Shown: piece after piece, positions 1 through 7,078 of the stretch | How positions within the stretch are numbered: position 1 is the first letter of the stretch | How the letters are laid out: each line of letters begins with the position of its first letter | Notes under the pieces: generated by a model | Databases searched by the model: none | The model's input: only the letters and a program-made list of their open reading frames with translations | Told to the model about the DNA's origin: nothing | Position numbers and translations under genes: made by a program | Origin: CAMTWJ01 sp964643605 | GTDB taxonomy: Bacteria > Patescibacteriota > Saccharimonadia > Saccharimonadales > 2-12-FULL-41-12 | Assembly (NCBI GenBank): GCA_964643605.1 | Contig: CAZXTF010000021.1 | Coordinates: 1-11,656 of the forward strand | Length of the DNA: 11,656 bases | Reading direction: 5' to 3'

Positions 1-374
1 ACTAACCCTGTCGCTCGATGCACACGCCCCGATAGTATCAGCTCTTGGGCGCCCATTTCTTCATTTTGTCTAGTGTGGCGAACAACCAGTAGGGTATTCA
101 TAAAAGCTACCGCTAAGCCCCACCACAACAAGGTTTCTATTGTCATAAGGCCCCCCAGAGTTGGAGAATCCAGCGGGCCAGTTAGGAACAACCCTGCTGG
201 GTTAGAACTAAACGTTGCATAGAGTGTTTGCAGGCTTGCTTCGTCTCCATATACGTTTTTCAGCAGAGGCACCATAGAAATTAGCAAAACCACAATACCT
301 ATAAGCCACAGAGGTAATTTCAGTCGATCTCGTCTTAGAATGAGCCTTACAAGAGTCCAAGTGCCTGTAAACAT
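1..374 (-). CDS. ABC exporter permease, TnrB3-like (COG3559), 3' end cut by window edge
   Basis: This is the first 124 residues of a membrane permease; the rest lies beyond the left edge. The start is the ATG at 374-372, directly after the ATPase stop codon (TAG at 377-375), so translation is very likely coupled. Visible features are a short basic N-terminus (RLILRRDRLKLP), a hydrophobic helix at about residues 20-38, and a second one at about 75-97. Right after it comes VVRHTRQNEEMGAQEL, which matches the vRHTRxxEExGrxEL signature of permeases annotated as exporters of polyketide antibiotics. Together with the ATPase it would form a drug- or lipid-type ABC-2 exporter in the cytoplasmic membrane. 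The substrate cannot be told from sequence. The family call rests on recalled motifs and is fairly strong. Confidence 0.85.
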   Translation of the reverse strand, partial: MFTGTWTLVRLILRRDRLKLPLWLIGIVVLLISMVPLLKNVYGDEASLQTLYATFSSNPAGLFLTGPLDSPTLGGLMTIETLLWWGLAVAFMNTLLVVRHTRQNEEMGAQELILSGRVHRATGL

Positions 375-1094
375 CTACTTATTCTCGTATTGGCTTAAAA
401 ATAACGTTTCTAGGTTTTCGTGTTCTCGCTTTAGCTCGGCCAGTGTGTATACGGACACTGTTTTGCCGCCTCGGATAATAGTTACTCGGTCGCAAAGCGC
501 CTCGGCTTCACTCAAAATATGGCTGGAAAGCAAAATAGTTTTGCCACGTTTTTTGAGGTCATGGATTTCTTTTTGGAACATCTGTTCCATGAGTGGGTCG
601 AGTCCACTGGTTGGCTCGTCCAGTATGTACAGCGGGACATCACTTGCGAGAGCTGCAACCAATGCAACCTTCTGCCGATTCCCTTTGGAATAAGTCCTGA
701 ACTTTTTAGCAGGATCAAGCTCGAATTTTTCGAGTAAACTTGCACGACGTTCTTCGTCTAGACCACCTCGTAGTTCGCCGAGCAGGTCTATAATCTCACC
801 ACCAGTTAAGTTGGGCCAAAAGTTAACATCACCTGGGACGTAGGCTAGCTTGGCGTGTAGTGTAACAGTATTCTTCCATGGGTCTTCGCCAAATAGTTCA
901 ACTTCGCCCGCTGACTTTTGCAGTAGTCCCAGCAAAACACGAATCATTGTCGACTTGCCAGCGCCATTTGGCCCTAAAAAGCCATGTACTTCGCCTTCCT
1001 GCACGGTTAGATTAAATTCATCAAGTGCTCGAAACGAGCCAAATTTTTTCGTTAGGTTCTTTGCGACGATTACTTTTTCTATATTCTTACTCAC
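375..1094 (-). CDS. ABC transporter ATP-binding protein
   Basis: A 239-residue nucleotide-binding subunit of an ABC-2 type exporter. All core motifs are intact: Walker A GPNGAGKST (about 41-49), a signature loop YSKGNRQKVALVAAL with the degenerate SKGNRQ form common in exporter ATPases, Walker B LYILDEPTSGLDP, and the H-loop histidine in LLSSHILSEAEALC. The length is slightly short of the 280-310 residues of many relatives because the C-terminal extension is minimal. The start is GTG (1094-1092); an AAAGAG-like stretch (complement of about 1103-1108) precedes it. It is followed without a gap by the permease, so the two form an operon. It faces the broken hydrolase gene across a 93-bp divergent intergenic region. 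It would power substrate export at the cytoplasmic face of the membrane. Confidence 0.93.
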   Translation of the reverse strand: MSKNIEKVIVAKNLTKKFGSFRALDEFNLTVQEGEVHGFLGPNGAGKSTMIRVLLGLLQKSAGEVELFGEDPWKNTVTLHAKLAYVPGDVNFWPNLTGGEIIDLLGELRGGLDEERRASLLEKFELDPAKKFRTYSKGNRQKVALVAALASDVPLYILDEPTSGLDPLMEQMFQKEIHDLKKRGKTILLSSHILSEAEALCDRVTIIRGGKTVSVYTLAELKREHENLETLFLSQYENK

Positions 1095-1128
1095 CCTCGG
1101 TACTCTTTCTATCTATGTTTCTAGCATA

Positions 1129-1134
1129 AGTATA
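1129..1134 (-). promoter_or_regulatory. possible -10 box for the ABC exporter operon
   Basis: The minus strand reads TATACT here, 34 bases before the GTG start of the ATPase. No good -35 box is visible at the expected distance, so this is a weak call based only on the hexamer and its position. Confidence 0.3.
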
Positions 1135-1172
1135 ACAAATCAGGAGACTACCGGGGTTGTTTACGTGTAGCT

Positions 1173-1178
1173 TATAAT
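1173..1178 (+). promoter_or_regulatory. consensus -10 box, possibly for a leaderless transcript
   Basis: A perfect TATAAT lies 9 bases before the ATG at 1188. Transcription would start about 7 bases downstream (about 1185), leaving almost no 5' leader and no Shine-Dalgarno site. No TTGACA-like box is seen 17 bases upstream. The hexamer is certain; its use is inferred. Confidence 0.5.
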
Positions 1179-1187
1179 GAAGTGTAT

Positions 1188-1969
1188 ATGAATAATCTTC
1201 TCCCGGTTAAAGTCGATAAAGGTCATGGCACGCCTATAGTGCTGCTCCACGGTCTTGGCAATAACCATACAAGTTGGACATTTGTATCGAAGCATCTCGA
1301 TGAGGCAAAATCTCGAGTTATTGCACTTGATCTACTTGGCTTTGGTGACGCTCCCAAGCCACAAAACTGTAAGTATACTCCCCAAGATCATGCAGTAGCG
1401 GTTATTCGCACGCTCGATTCACTCGATATAAAGCGTGCGGTTATTGCCGGGCACTCCATGGCTGTGTTGTCGCAGTAGAGGTTGCCAAGCAGCGGCCAGA
1501 CCTAGCAAAGCATTTGGTGTTGCTCGGAGCACCCTTTTACGCCGCCGCCCCTACACGTACGTGGCTACAACGACTAAAATTTCCAGTACATACGTATTTT
1601 ACGATTTTCTCCTTTCTCAAAGATAACCCCGACTTCACTATTACTGGGGCAAAGGCCACAGACAAGACATTACCTACCGTTAAGGGGATGGAAATTACCG
1701 AGGAAACATGGCCAGCTTTCAAGGGTAGTCTTAATAACACTATTATGCAGTTTGGCTCTTATAAAGATGCACTTCGCTTGCAAGTTCCTGCCCTGCTAGT
1801 CTGTGGAATACTAGATTTTTTTGTTATTCGTAAAAATCTTAAGACAATTGCTCGCAAAAACCACAAGTTTATCAGTTTCAAAACAGTACTTGGCCCACAC
1901 GAGATTACTCCCTTGCAGGGTAGAAAAATAGCGAAACTACTCAATCACCTTGCCACCAATAGAGCCTAA
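1188..1969 (+). pseudogene. alpha/beta hydrolase, split by a one-base frameshift at the nucleophile elbow
   Basis: Two adjacent reading frames together give one 260-residue alpha/beta hydrolase. The first (1188-1478) has the oxyanion region VLLHGLGNNHTSW and runs to GHSM, then goes out of frame and stops. Adding one G to the GG at 1460-1461 restores GHSMGCVVAVEVAKQRPDLA and joins the second frame, which ends at 1969. The rest of the triad is intact: acid residue in LLVCGILDFFVIRKN and the histidine in VLGPHEITPLQ. Ser90 (in GHSM) is the expected nucleophile. Conserved residues on both sides mean either a very recent mutation or a base-call or assembly error. If intact it would be a soluble cytoplasmic esterase/lipase-like enzyme of unknown substrate. 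The start could also be the GTG at 1182, but ATG 1188 fits the TATAAT better. Confidence 0.88.
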
Positions 1970-2004
1970 CGAGGACAAGTAATTTAATAAGCCTAATGAG
2001 CCTG

Positions 2005-4026
2005 TCAATTGTGTCTGTGGCCGGATTTTGTCAGCCACTCAACAAAAATCTTGTGTATCGTCGTACTGTCGTACAAAGCCCCGTCCTCATAAAAGCTTTT
2101 TGCGATCTTAAGTTCGCTTGGATGAATCAGAATTGCTTCGGTTTGCCAGCCCCCGATTCCGCCATGATTTCCAACAAGCTCCTCAAAAGCATAGACCTCT
2201 CCTGACCCTAGGTGCATTGCGGATATGACCTGAAGGTCTGGAGCATTAGAATTCATAGCTAACTTCAGAAGCTCTTTGGTGCGAATATTTTTATAAATAC
2301 TTAGAGGGTTAGTGCCGTGAACCTTTTTTGTCAACAAATTAATCTGGCCTTGCCTGCCAATGCAAATCGGGGTTTGTTTATCCTCCAGAACTATAACTAA
2401 GCCAATTCCGGTTATCTGCAAGAGTTTTTCAATAAATCCTGGGTATTTATTTTCTATTTCCTGTCTTGTGGGTCGTTTATTAAAGTGTTTGAGCCATAAA
2501 TTTCCTAGATTTCCTGAACCAGTGACAACGATCTCTGCATCATCCAGCGGCTTGGCTGCAGTACCCTGTGTTTTGCGTCGGTATGATTTATCGAGTTGGC
2601 GTGAGGCGGAGCTTGTCACCCCTTTGCCGGAAGCTTCGTGCGCTAATAGCGAACGTGCAATGCTCTCTTGTTCGACAGGGTCGGTAGATGTGCGGATGGC
2701 GGAGGTCCCCAGTAAATCACCGATTATCTTTTCTAAACTCTGACCATTATTTATTTGTTTAAAGGTTGGTCCTTGGCTTTGACCATGATCTGATACAAAT
2801 ACGACGTGGTATGGTCTCGGAGTATGCTCAGCTGCCTTGGTTAAAACTCCAACTACACCATCTAGACCACTTAGTGCGGCCATCGATTCTGGCCTGGCGA
2901 TGCCTGCATGATGGGCTATTTCGTCGTAATCTAAATAATCAACATAAATTGAGTTTGTGCCCTGCATCATCTGGTCGACAACTATTGTGGTTTGCAGATC
3001 TCTGAGGAGCACGTTGGTACCAGCTCTTAAAACGATGTAGCTGCCTTTACGTGCGACCTGCGGTTGGATTTTTTTAATCCTCTGGCGTTGAGCTTGATAT
3101 ATCTCCTTGAACATCTCGCCAATCGACAAAACAAAGGCACGCATAAAGCCATAAAGATTTGAGAAATAATCCGTATATTCCCGCATAGCAAGCAAAGCCT
3201 GACGATCACCGTCGAGCTTGCTCATGACCATAATATTTCGAGGAGCGTCACCAGAAAATAGATTCCCAATACTAATTCCATCATCGGCTAACAGACCTTT
3301 TCCGTTACTGACACGTTTTTCGATTAAAGCCGCTCCACTCGTCTGGTTAGCCACGACTAGCTGGTCGGATTCTCTTTCGTACCATCTAAAAGCAGGGATG
3401 CCTTCGTGCGAGCCATGCAATATTCCGGCTTGGGAGGCTGGCGTGGTAGAAGGCAGCTGAGTATTCCACCGGCTAAAGGAATACGTGCCTTTATCGATAA
3501 GGCTTTTTATGTTCGGCAGGTTGCCCGCATTTAATTGCCATTCAAACACAGGTGCTGAAACACCATCAAGCTGCACAAAAACAAAACCAGGTACATCAGT
3601 TTCTTTACGCTTTTTTCTTGCCGAACTTTTAATCGCCCGATTCAAGAAGTACTCATCAGACTGCGCTAACATCACCCACTGCAATACGGCAACCACAGCA
3701 GCATATATCCACGTAGCGACTAAACTACCTAAGAAGCTGACATTCTGGATGCCGGGAACAATCTCGAGTACGCCCCATACAATTAATGAGTAACCAAACA
3801 GGCTAACTAACAAGATGCCTAAAACACCCAAAAGCCTTGCTATCAAAGCGAAGATCGGCTGGATAAATACCTGGACGATCTGGATAAGTATTATCGCAAC
3901 TAAAGCACTACTGCCACTATCCACCTTTATGGAGGTAAATGTGCTAAGCACTATAGTCAAGGTGATGGCGCTTGCGATTGAATATGCAATGTATTGCAAG
4001 GGTGTGATCCAAAATGAGTATTTCAT
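2005..4026 (-). CDS. membrane-anchored type I phosphodiesterase / nucleotide pyrophosphatase-like protein
   Basis: A 673-residue protein with two parts. Residues 1-120 hold about four hydrophobic helices (about 10-30, 43-62, 65-88, 97-120) resembling the small membrane module annotated as phage holin family 4_2. A basic linker (SSARKKRK, 134-141) follows. From 146 onward it is an alkaline-phosphatase-superfamily domain of the type I phosphodiesterase kind: metal ligand Asp154 in FVQLDGV, the Ser/Thr nucleophile region STTPASQAG (Thr194 or Thr195), DYLDYDEIAHHAG (363-375), FVSDHGQSQG (Asp413/His414) and GNHGGIGGW (His621). These would bind two metal ions and hydrolyse a phosphodiester or phosphomonoester; the substrate is unknown. 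Positive-inside reasoning cannot settle which side the enzyme faces. The start is ATG 4026-4024 with AAGG just upstream. It converges on the broken hydrolase with a 35-bp gap. Confidence 0.88.
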   Translation of the reverse strand: MKYSFWITPLQYIAYSIASAITLTIVLSTFTSIKVDSGSSALVAIILIQIVQVFIQPIFALIARLLGVLGILLVSLFGYSLIVWGVLEIVPGIQNVSFLGSLVATWIYAAVVAVLQWVMLAQSDEYFLNRAIKSSARKKRKETDVPGFVFVQLDGVSAPVFEWQLNAGNLPNIKSLIDKGTYSFSRWNTQLPSTTPASQAGILHGSHEGIPAFRWYERESDQLVVANQTSGAALIEKRVSNGKGLLADDGISIGNLFSGDAPRNIMVMSKLDGDRQALLAMREYTDYFSNLYGFMRAFVLSIGEMFKEIYQAQRQRIKKIQPQVARKGSYIVLRAGTNVLLRDLQTTIVVDQMMQGTNSIYVDYLDYDEIAHHAGIARPESMAALSGLDGVVGVLTKAAEHTPRPYHVVFVSDHGQSQGPTFKQINNGQSLEKIIGDLLGTSAIRTSTDPVEQESIARSLLAHEASGKGVTSSASRQLDKSYRRKTQGTAAKPLDDAEIVVTGSGNLGNLWLKHFNKRPTRQEIENKYPGFIEKLLQITGIGLVIVLEDKQTPICIGRQGQINLLTKKVHGTNPLSIYKNIRTKELLKLAMNSNAPDLQVISAMHLGSGEVYAFEELVGNHGGIGGWQTEAILIHPSELKIAKSFYEDGALYDSTTIHKIFVEWLTKSGHRHN

Positions 4027-4065
4027 CTACCTTGTACAATACACCTAAAGATCACTGTAATAAAC

Positions 4066-4099
4066 TAAAATCAACGCAATAAAGTCGTAAATCTTCGGC
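4066..4099. repeat. dispersed intergenic repeat, copy 1
   Basis: The first 20 bases (TAAAATCAACGCAATAAAGT) are identical to 6672-6691, and the full 34 bases match copy 2 at 30 of 34 positions. Both copies end in TCGGC. The copy lies between two divergent genes. Nothing similar continues on either side. Confidence 0.8.
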
Positions 4100-4154
4100 T
4101 CTTACTAGGGGTATACTTCGCAGCTCATTACTCATTTGAACTTCTGGCAACGAT

Positions 4155-4172
4155 TAGGGCATTACGCCCCTA
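4155..4172. repeat. small inverted repeat between divergent genes
   Basis: GGGC (4157-4160) and GCCC (4166-4169) flank ATTAC, with an extra TA/TA pair across one bulged C. There is no T-run, so it is not a standard terminator. Its role, if any, is unknown. The rest of the 4027-4228 gap shows only the repeat copy and probable promoter sequence. Confidence 0.35.
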
Positions 4173-4196
4173 CTAACAGACCTACCCTTATTGTAG

Positions 4197-4202
4197 TATT
4201 AT
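4197..4202 (+). promoter_or_regulatory. possible -10 box for the hydrolase/CPBP protease operon
   Basis: TATTAT lies 27-32 bases before the ATG at 4229, in an AT-rich stretch. No clear -35 box is visible. Confidence 0.3.
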
Positions 4203-4215
4203 TAATTTAACTAAT

Positions 4216-4220
4216 GGGGG
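4216..4220 (+). promoter_or_regulatory. ribosome binding site that favours the start at 4229
   Basis: GGGGG ends 8 bases before the ATG at 4229. It overlaps the alternative in-frame ATG at 4214, so it can serve only the downstream start. The downstream start also gives a typical basic N-terminus (MKSKSKSRNKK). Confidence 0.5.
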
Positions 4221-4228
4221 TTAAATCA

Positions 4229-5899
4229 ATGAAGAGCAAAAGCAAATCACGCAATAAGAAGCTAACAAAAAAACAAAAATATTTTTCTAGCTATAACTAC
4301 GGCGGGATTTTGCTAGGGTCTCTTTTTGTCTATCTTAGCTTTTTGCCATCTTTACTGCCTCGTGGTTGGTTTTTGCAAGCAGTCCTTAGCGGAGTGGTCT
4401 TTAGCATTGGGTACGGCTTCGGGTGTCTTATAAGTACGATTGTCAGACAGTTTAATATTACTGAGCCAACTACTGAAAAAAAGGCCAAAATCAAGAAGAT
4501 TACTTACGGAATAATCGGGGCACTTTATCTAGTTGCATTATTACTCGGTGCACATTGGCAGAAGCAAGTGAACCAACTTGTCGGCCAGCAGTCCGAGAAT
4601 ATTGTTTCTATTGTTGGGACCACGCTTGTTCTTTTGGTTGTGATTGCCTTTATCTTGCTCGTTTCTAGAACCATCATCAGTATTTTTCGTTGGTTTAAGC
4701 GCCAAATCTTAAAAGTTATTCCTATTCGTTTGGCATACATACTATCTATTTTTATCACCACCCTACTTGTTATAGGTTTGATAAACGGAGTAATCCTAAA
4801 TACTGCAACCAATGTCGTAAACGAGGCATTTGGTGTCAGAAATGGTACGACAGACCAAGGCATAACGCAGCCCAAGGCCTCTGAGTTGAGCGGTAGTCCA
4901 TCTTCGCTTATTGCTTGGGACACGTTAGGCAGGCAGGGGCGAAAGTTTGTCAGTAACGGCCAAGATGTCCAGAGAATCAGTGCTTTCAACGGTTCCCCTG
5001 CTTCGCAGCCAGTTCGCATATACTCTGGTTTGGAATCTGCCTCGTCTACATCTGAGCGAGCAGAACTTGCCGTAAAAGACTTAAAACGAACGGGCGGCTT
5101 TGACCGTAAAGTGCTAGTTGTAATAACGACTACGGGCACTGGATGGGTCGACGAGCAGGGTGTGAACTCTCTCGAGTACATGTATAACGGTGATTCCGCT
5201 ATGGTGTCTATGCAGTATTCTTATTTGCCAAGCTGGCTTTCGTTCCTCGTTGACAAGTCAAAAGCCGAAGATGCAGGTGTTGAGCTCTACAACGCCGTTC
5301 TGGGCGAGTGGCTAAAGCTTCCTCCCGAGAGTCGACCAAAGCTGGTTGTCTTTGGTGAGAGTCTTGGTAGTTTTGGTTCCGAGACAGCCTTTACTGGCTT
5401 GCCGGCCTTTAGCGCAACCTCCAGCGGCGCAGTCTGGGTAGGGCCACCAAACTTTAACCATTTGTGGAGCAAAACCACAGCTTCAAGAGACGAGGGCTCC
5501 CCAGAGATCTTGCCAGTAGTAGACGATGGAAAAACTGTGAGGTATGCCAGCAAGTCCGAAGACCTCTCGCAACTACCCGTTTCGAATTGGCAGTCTCCAC
5601 GTGCAGTCTATTTGCAAAATCCGTCTGATCCTATTGTATGGTGGTCACCGAACCTGATCTTTAACAAGCCGGACTGGCTAAAAGAAAAACGTGGCGCAGA
5701 TGTAAGTAGCGCAACCCGATGGTTACCATTCATAACATTCTTTCAGGTATCTGGAGATATGGTTTTCTCGACAGGTGTCCCCGACAATCACGGGCACAAG
5801 TATGGCGTGTTGCCGACAGATGCTTGGGCATACGTAGCTCCGCCAGAAGGATGGACAGCGCAAAAAACTCAAGCCCTCAAGACAGAGCTGTCAAAGTAG
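4229..5899 (+). CDS. membrane alpha/beta hydrolase, Abhydrolase_9 type (former DUF2319)
   Basis: A 556-residue protein (561 if ATG 4214 is used). After a very basic N-terminus there are four hydrophobic helices at roughly 25-45, 50-72, 92-108 and 125-147, with a further one at about 167-190. This matches the family's N-terminal membrane module. The catalytic domain follows: VFGESLGSFGSE with nucleophile Ser378, Asp467 in LQNPSDPIVWWSP, and His521 or His523 in VPDNHGHKYG. The triad therefore looks complete. Relatives occur mainly in Actinobacteria and Saccharibacteria and are thought to be membrane esterases or lipases; the substrate is not known. The gene is divergent from the phosphodiesterase and is followed 9 bases later by the CPBP protease, so the two plus-strand genes probably share a transcript. 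All three suggest an envelope or lipid-related locus. Confidence 0.9.
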   Translation: MKSKSKSRNKKLTKKQKYFSSYNYGGILLGSLFVYLSFLPSLLPRGWFLQAVLSGVVFSIGYGFGCLISTIVRQFNITEPTTEKKAKIKKITYGIIGALYLVALLLGAHWQKQVNQLVGQQSENIVSIVGTTLVLLVVIAFILLVSRTIISIFRWFKRQILKVIPIRLAYILSIFITTLLVIGLINGVILNTATNVVNEAFGVRNGTTDQGITQPKASELSGSPSSLIAWDTLGRQGRKFVSNGQDVQRISAFNGSPASQPVRIYSGLESASSTSERAELAVKDLKRTGGFDRKVLVVITTTGTGWVDEQGVNSLEYMYNGDSAMVSMQYSYLPSWLSFLVDKSKAEDAGVELYNAVLGEWLKLPPESRPKLVVFGESLGSFGSETAFTGLPAFSATSSGAVWVGPPNFNHLWSKTTASRDEGSPEILPVVDDGKTVRYASKSEDLSQLPVSNWQSPRAVYLQNPSDPIVWWSPNLIFNKPDWLKEKRGADVSSATRWLPFITFFQVSGDMVFSTGVPDNHGHKYGVLPTDAWAYVAPPEGWTAQKTQALKTELSK

Positions 5900-5908
5900 T
5901 GCGTACAA

Positions 5909-6616
5909 ATGTCTTTGACACGGCTAAAAACAGACATCCATATTAATAAAAAACAGATCGCTTTACTCCTTGTATTCATCTTACTCTTGCTTATAGCAGA
6001 CGGCTGGTTGTTGCGCACCAATGGATGGCCAAGGCTTTTTAGCGGTATATTTTTGTATGCTGGATTATATTTAATCTACCGATTCTCAGACCTGCGCTTA
6101 AATGACATAGGTCTTTCCAAAGACAAAATAAAACCTGGACTAGACCTAGCTTTTAGGTTGATCGGAATTTACTTCATATTTCTTATTGTAGTTTATGCTG
6201 TTGCGGGTAATATTTTCCGTGATCCTCGGTACGACCACTCAGTAGGAACTGCTATATATGCAGTTTTGCTGATTCTGCCGTTGAAAACCATATTTTTTGA
6301 GGAACTTGTGTTTAGAGGCTTGTTGCCCGGGATGATAAAATCCTGGAGTTCAAAATTGTATGCCATGATATTCTCATCAATTCTGTTTGGGCTATGGCAC
6401 TTCGCTACTGCGCTGGATATTCGAGGTTCAGCAGCTCTAGAGGGTCATACAGTTCCTGCGGGTATAATTCTGCTTGGTGTATTTCTTGCCACTTCAACCA
6501 CAGGGTATCTCCTGTGCTATATAAGATATAAAAGCGACAGTCTAGTTACGCCAATCCTGCTCCACTGGTTCATAAATGGCAGTGCAATATTGTTAGCAAC
6601 GTTGACTTGGCTCTAA
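5909..6616 (+). CDS. CPBP family intramembrane glutamic endopeptidase (CAAX protease-like)
   Basis: A 235-residue polytopic membrane protein with the complete CPBP/Abi motif set: FFEELVFRGLLPGM (Glu131, Glu132, Arg136), FGLWHFAT (His164) and LLHWFING (His219, Asn223). About six to seven hydrophobic helices are visible, the first at about 16-34. Characterised members cleave prenylated proteins or small peptides inside the membrane, and some give bacteriocin self-immunity; the substrate here is unknown. The start is ATG 5909, 9 bases after the hydrolase stop, with no convincing Shine-Dalgarno site, so it probably depends on coupling. The stop codon lies in the left arm of a strong hairpin (6606-6633). 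Confidence 0.92.
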   Translation: MSLTRLKTDIHINKKQIALLLVFILLLLIADGWLLRTNGWPRLFSGIFLYAGLYLIYRFSDLRLNDIGLSKDKIKPGLDLAFRLIGIYFIFLIVVYAVAGNIFRDPRYDHSVGTAIYAVLLILPLKTIFFEELVFRGLLPGMIKSWSSKLYAMIFSSILFGLWHFATALDIRGSAALEGHTVPAGIILLGVFLATSTTGYLLCYIRYKSDSLVTPILLHWFINGSAILLATLTWL

Positions 6617-6633
6617 AGTAGCTTAGAGTCAAG
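6606..6633 (+). terminator. 11-bp hairpin over the stop codon; U-less terminator or 3'-end structure
   Basis: CTTGGCTCTAA (6606-6616) pairs with TTAGAGTCAAG (6623-6633) over all 11 positions, one of them a G-U wobble, with a 6-base loop. The left arm contains the TAA stop of the CPBP gene. A second, mutually exclusive stem uses GTAGCTT (6618-6624) and AAGCTAC (6631-6637). No U-run follows, so intrinsic termination is doubtful; RNA end protection or a processing site is equally possible. Confidence 0.55.
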
Positions 6634-6671
6634 CTACACCCTCAGACAACTCGCAAACTTATCCATCAAGG

Positions 6672-6705
6672 TAAAATCAACGCAATAAAGTTATAAATTC
6701 TCGGC
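6672..6705. repeat. dispersed intergenic repeat, copy 2
   Basis: Same orientation as copy 1 at 4066-4099, with 20 identical leading bases and four mismatches in the last 14. It lies 43 bases upstream of the Cys-rich protein gene. Confidence 0.8.
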
Positions 6706-6733
6706 ACAGCGTAAAAGAAGGAGTCGTATTGCA

Positions 6734-6742
6734 TGTTAATAT
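6734..6742 (+). promoter_or_regulatory. extended -10 promoter element before the Cys-rich protein gene
   Basis: TGTTAATAT fits an extended -10 box (TGn plus TAATAT at 6737-6742). A transcript starting about 7 bases later would begin at or next to the ATG at 6749, making it leaderless. A rival reading is that AGAAGGAG (6716-6723) is a Shine-Dalgarno site for a 9-codon leader frame beginning at ATG 6733 and overlapping the gene start. Confidence 0.45.
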
Positions 6743-6748
6743 TAGGGT

Positions 6749-6916
6749 ATGACCGATTCTAACAGTAAGAAACATTATATTTGTCTAGGTGGCTGCAAGG
6801 GCGTCTCAGAATACCCGGGAGTTTGCCAGGCGCCAGATTGTGCAAATCATAAACACGAGCTAGTCGAGTGCAAATGTGTAGATGGTAAGCACAACGACTT
6901 CCAGGCTACCGAGTAG
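6749..6916 (+). CDS. small Cys-rich, metal-site-like protein (55 aa)
   Basis: A short protein with six cysteines (12, 16, 26, 31, 41, 43) and four histidines, read as YICLGGCKGVSEYPGVCQ, then APDCANHKHELVECKC. The order of a Y-x-C start, a V-S-x-x-P-G-x-C middle and a second C pair resembles the heavy-metal-binding domain found in metal ATPases and related proteins, with altered spacing. Zinc or copper binding is therefore plausible but inferred. There is no signal peptide or membrane segment, so it should be cytoplasmic. The start is ATG 6749; the in-frame sequence upstream shows no better candidate. It stands alone between two hairpins and does not look co-transcribed with the protease. It was found by reading the sequence directly and is easy to miss because of its size. 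Confidence 0.75.
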   Translation: MTDSNSKKHYICLGGCKGVSEYPGVCQAPDCANHKHELVECKCVDGKHNDFQATE

Positions 6917-6954
6917 CTCCAGGGTTACCTTAATCTGTGAGCTGACCCAGAAAC

Positions 6955-6990
6955 AAGAAAAAATGAGCCCAAAAGGACTCATCTTTTCTT
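6955..6990 (-). terminator. intrinsic terminator for the minus strand, possibly bidirectional
   Basis: On the minus strand ATGAGTCC and GGGCTCAT form an 8-bp stem (one U-G pair) around a UUUU loop, followed by five Us, then CUU. On the plus strand the same site gives a stem with one C-A mismatch followed by CTTTTCTT. Including the A- and T-tracts, the arms 6955-6967 and 6978-6990 match at 12 of 13 positions. It can end the long minus operon from the right and may also end the Cys-rich gene from the left. Confidence 0.75.
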
Positions 6991-7078
6991 GGCTCTCGCT
7001 AGCGGACACGTTGCGAACCTCAAGTTCTGACTATGATGAGTATAAAGTGAAAGCCATAAAGGAATTATTGGTATCAGT

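Noticed and set aside
1182..1187. GTG start two codons before the ATG of the split hydrolase
   Set aside because: It would begin only 4 bases after the TATAAT, upstream of the expected transcription start.
1964..2000. Direct repeat GCCTAACGAG / GCCTAATGAG in the convergent gap
   Set aside because: Only ten bases with one mismatch; easily due to chance, and no terminator stem could be formed there.
2360..3793. Several plus-strand open frames of 79-127 codons
   Set aside because: All are antisense to the phosphodiesterase gene, whose motifs are clear, and none resembles a known protein.
4525..5181. 218-codon open frame on the minus strand
   Set aside because: Lies entirely antisense to the well-supported alpha/beta hydrolase; its composition is that of a reverse-strand shadow.
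6917..7078. Search for a tRNA or attachment site at the island edge
   Set aside because: A GGTTCGCAAC stretch on the minus strand looked like a T-arm, but no acceptor stem, anticodon arm or D-arm could be assembled around it.
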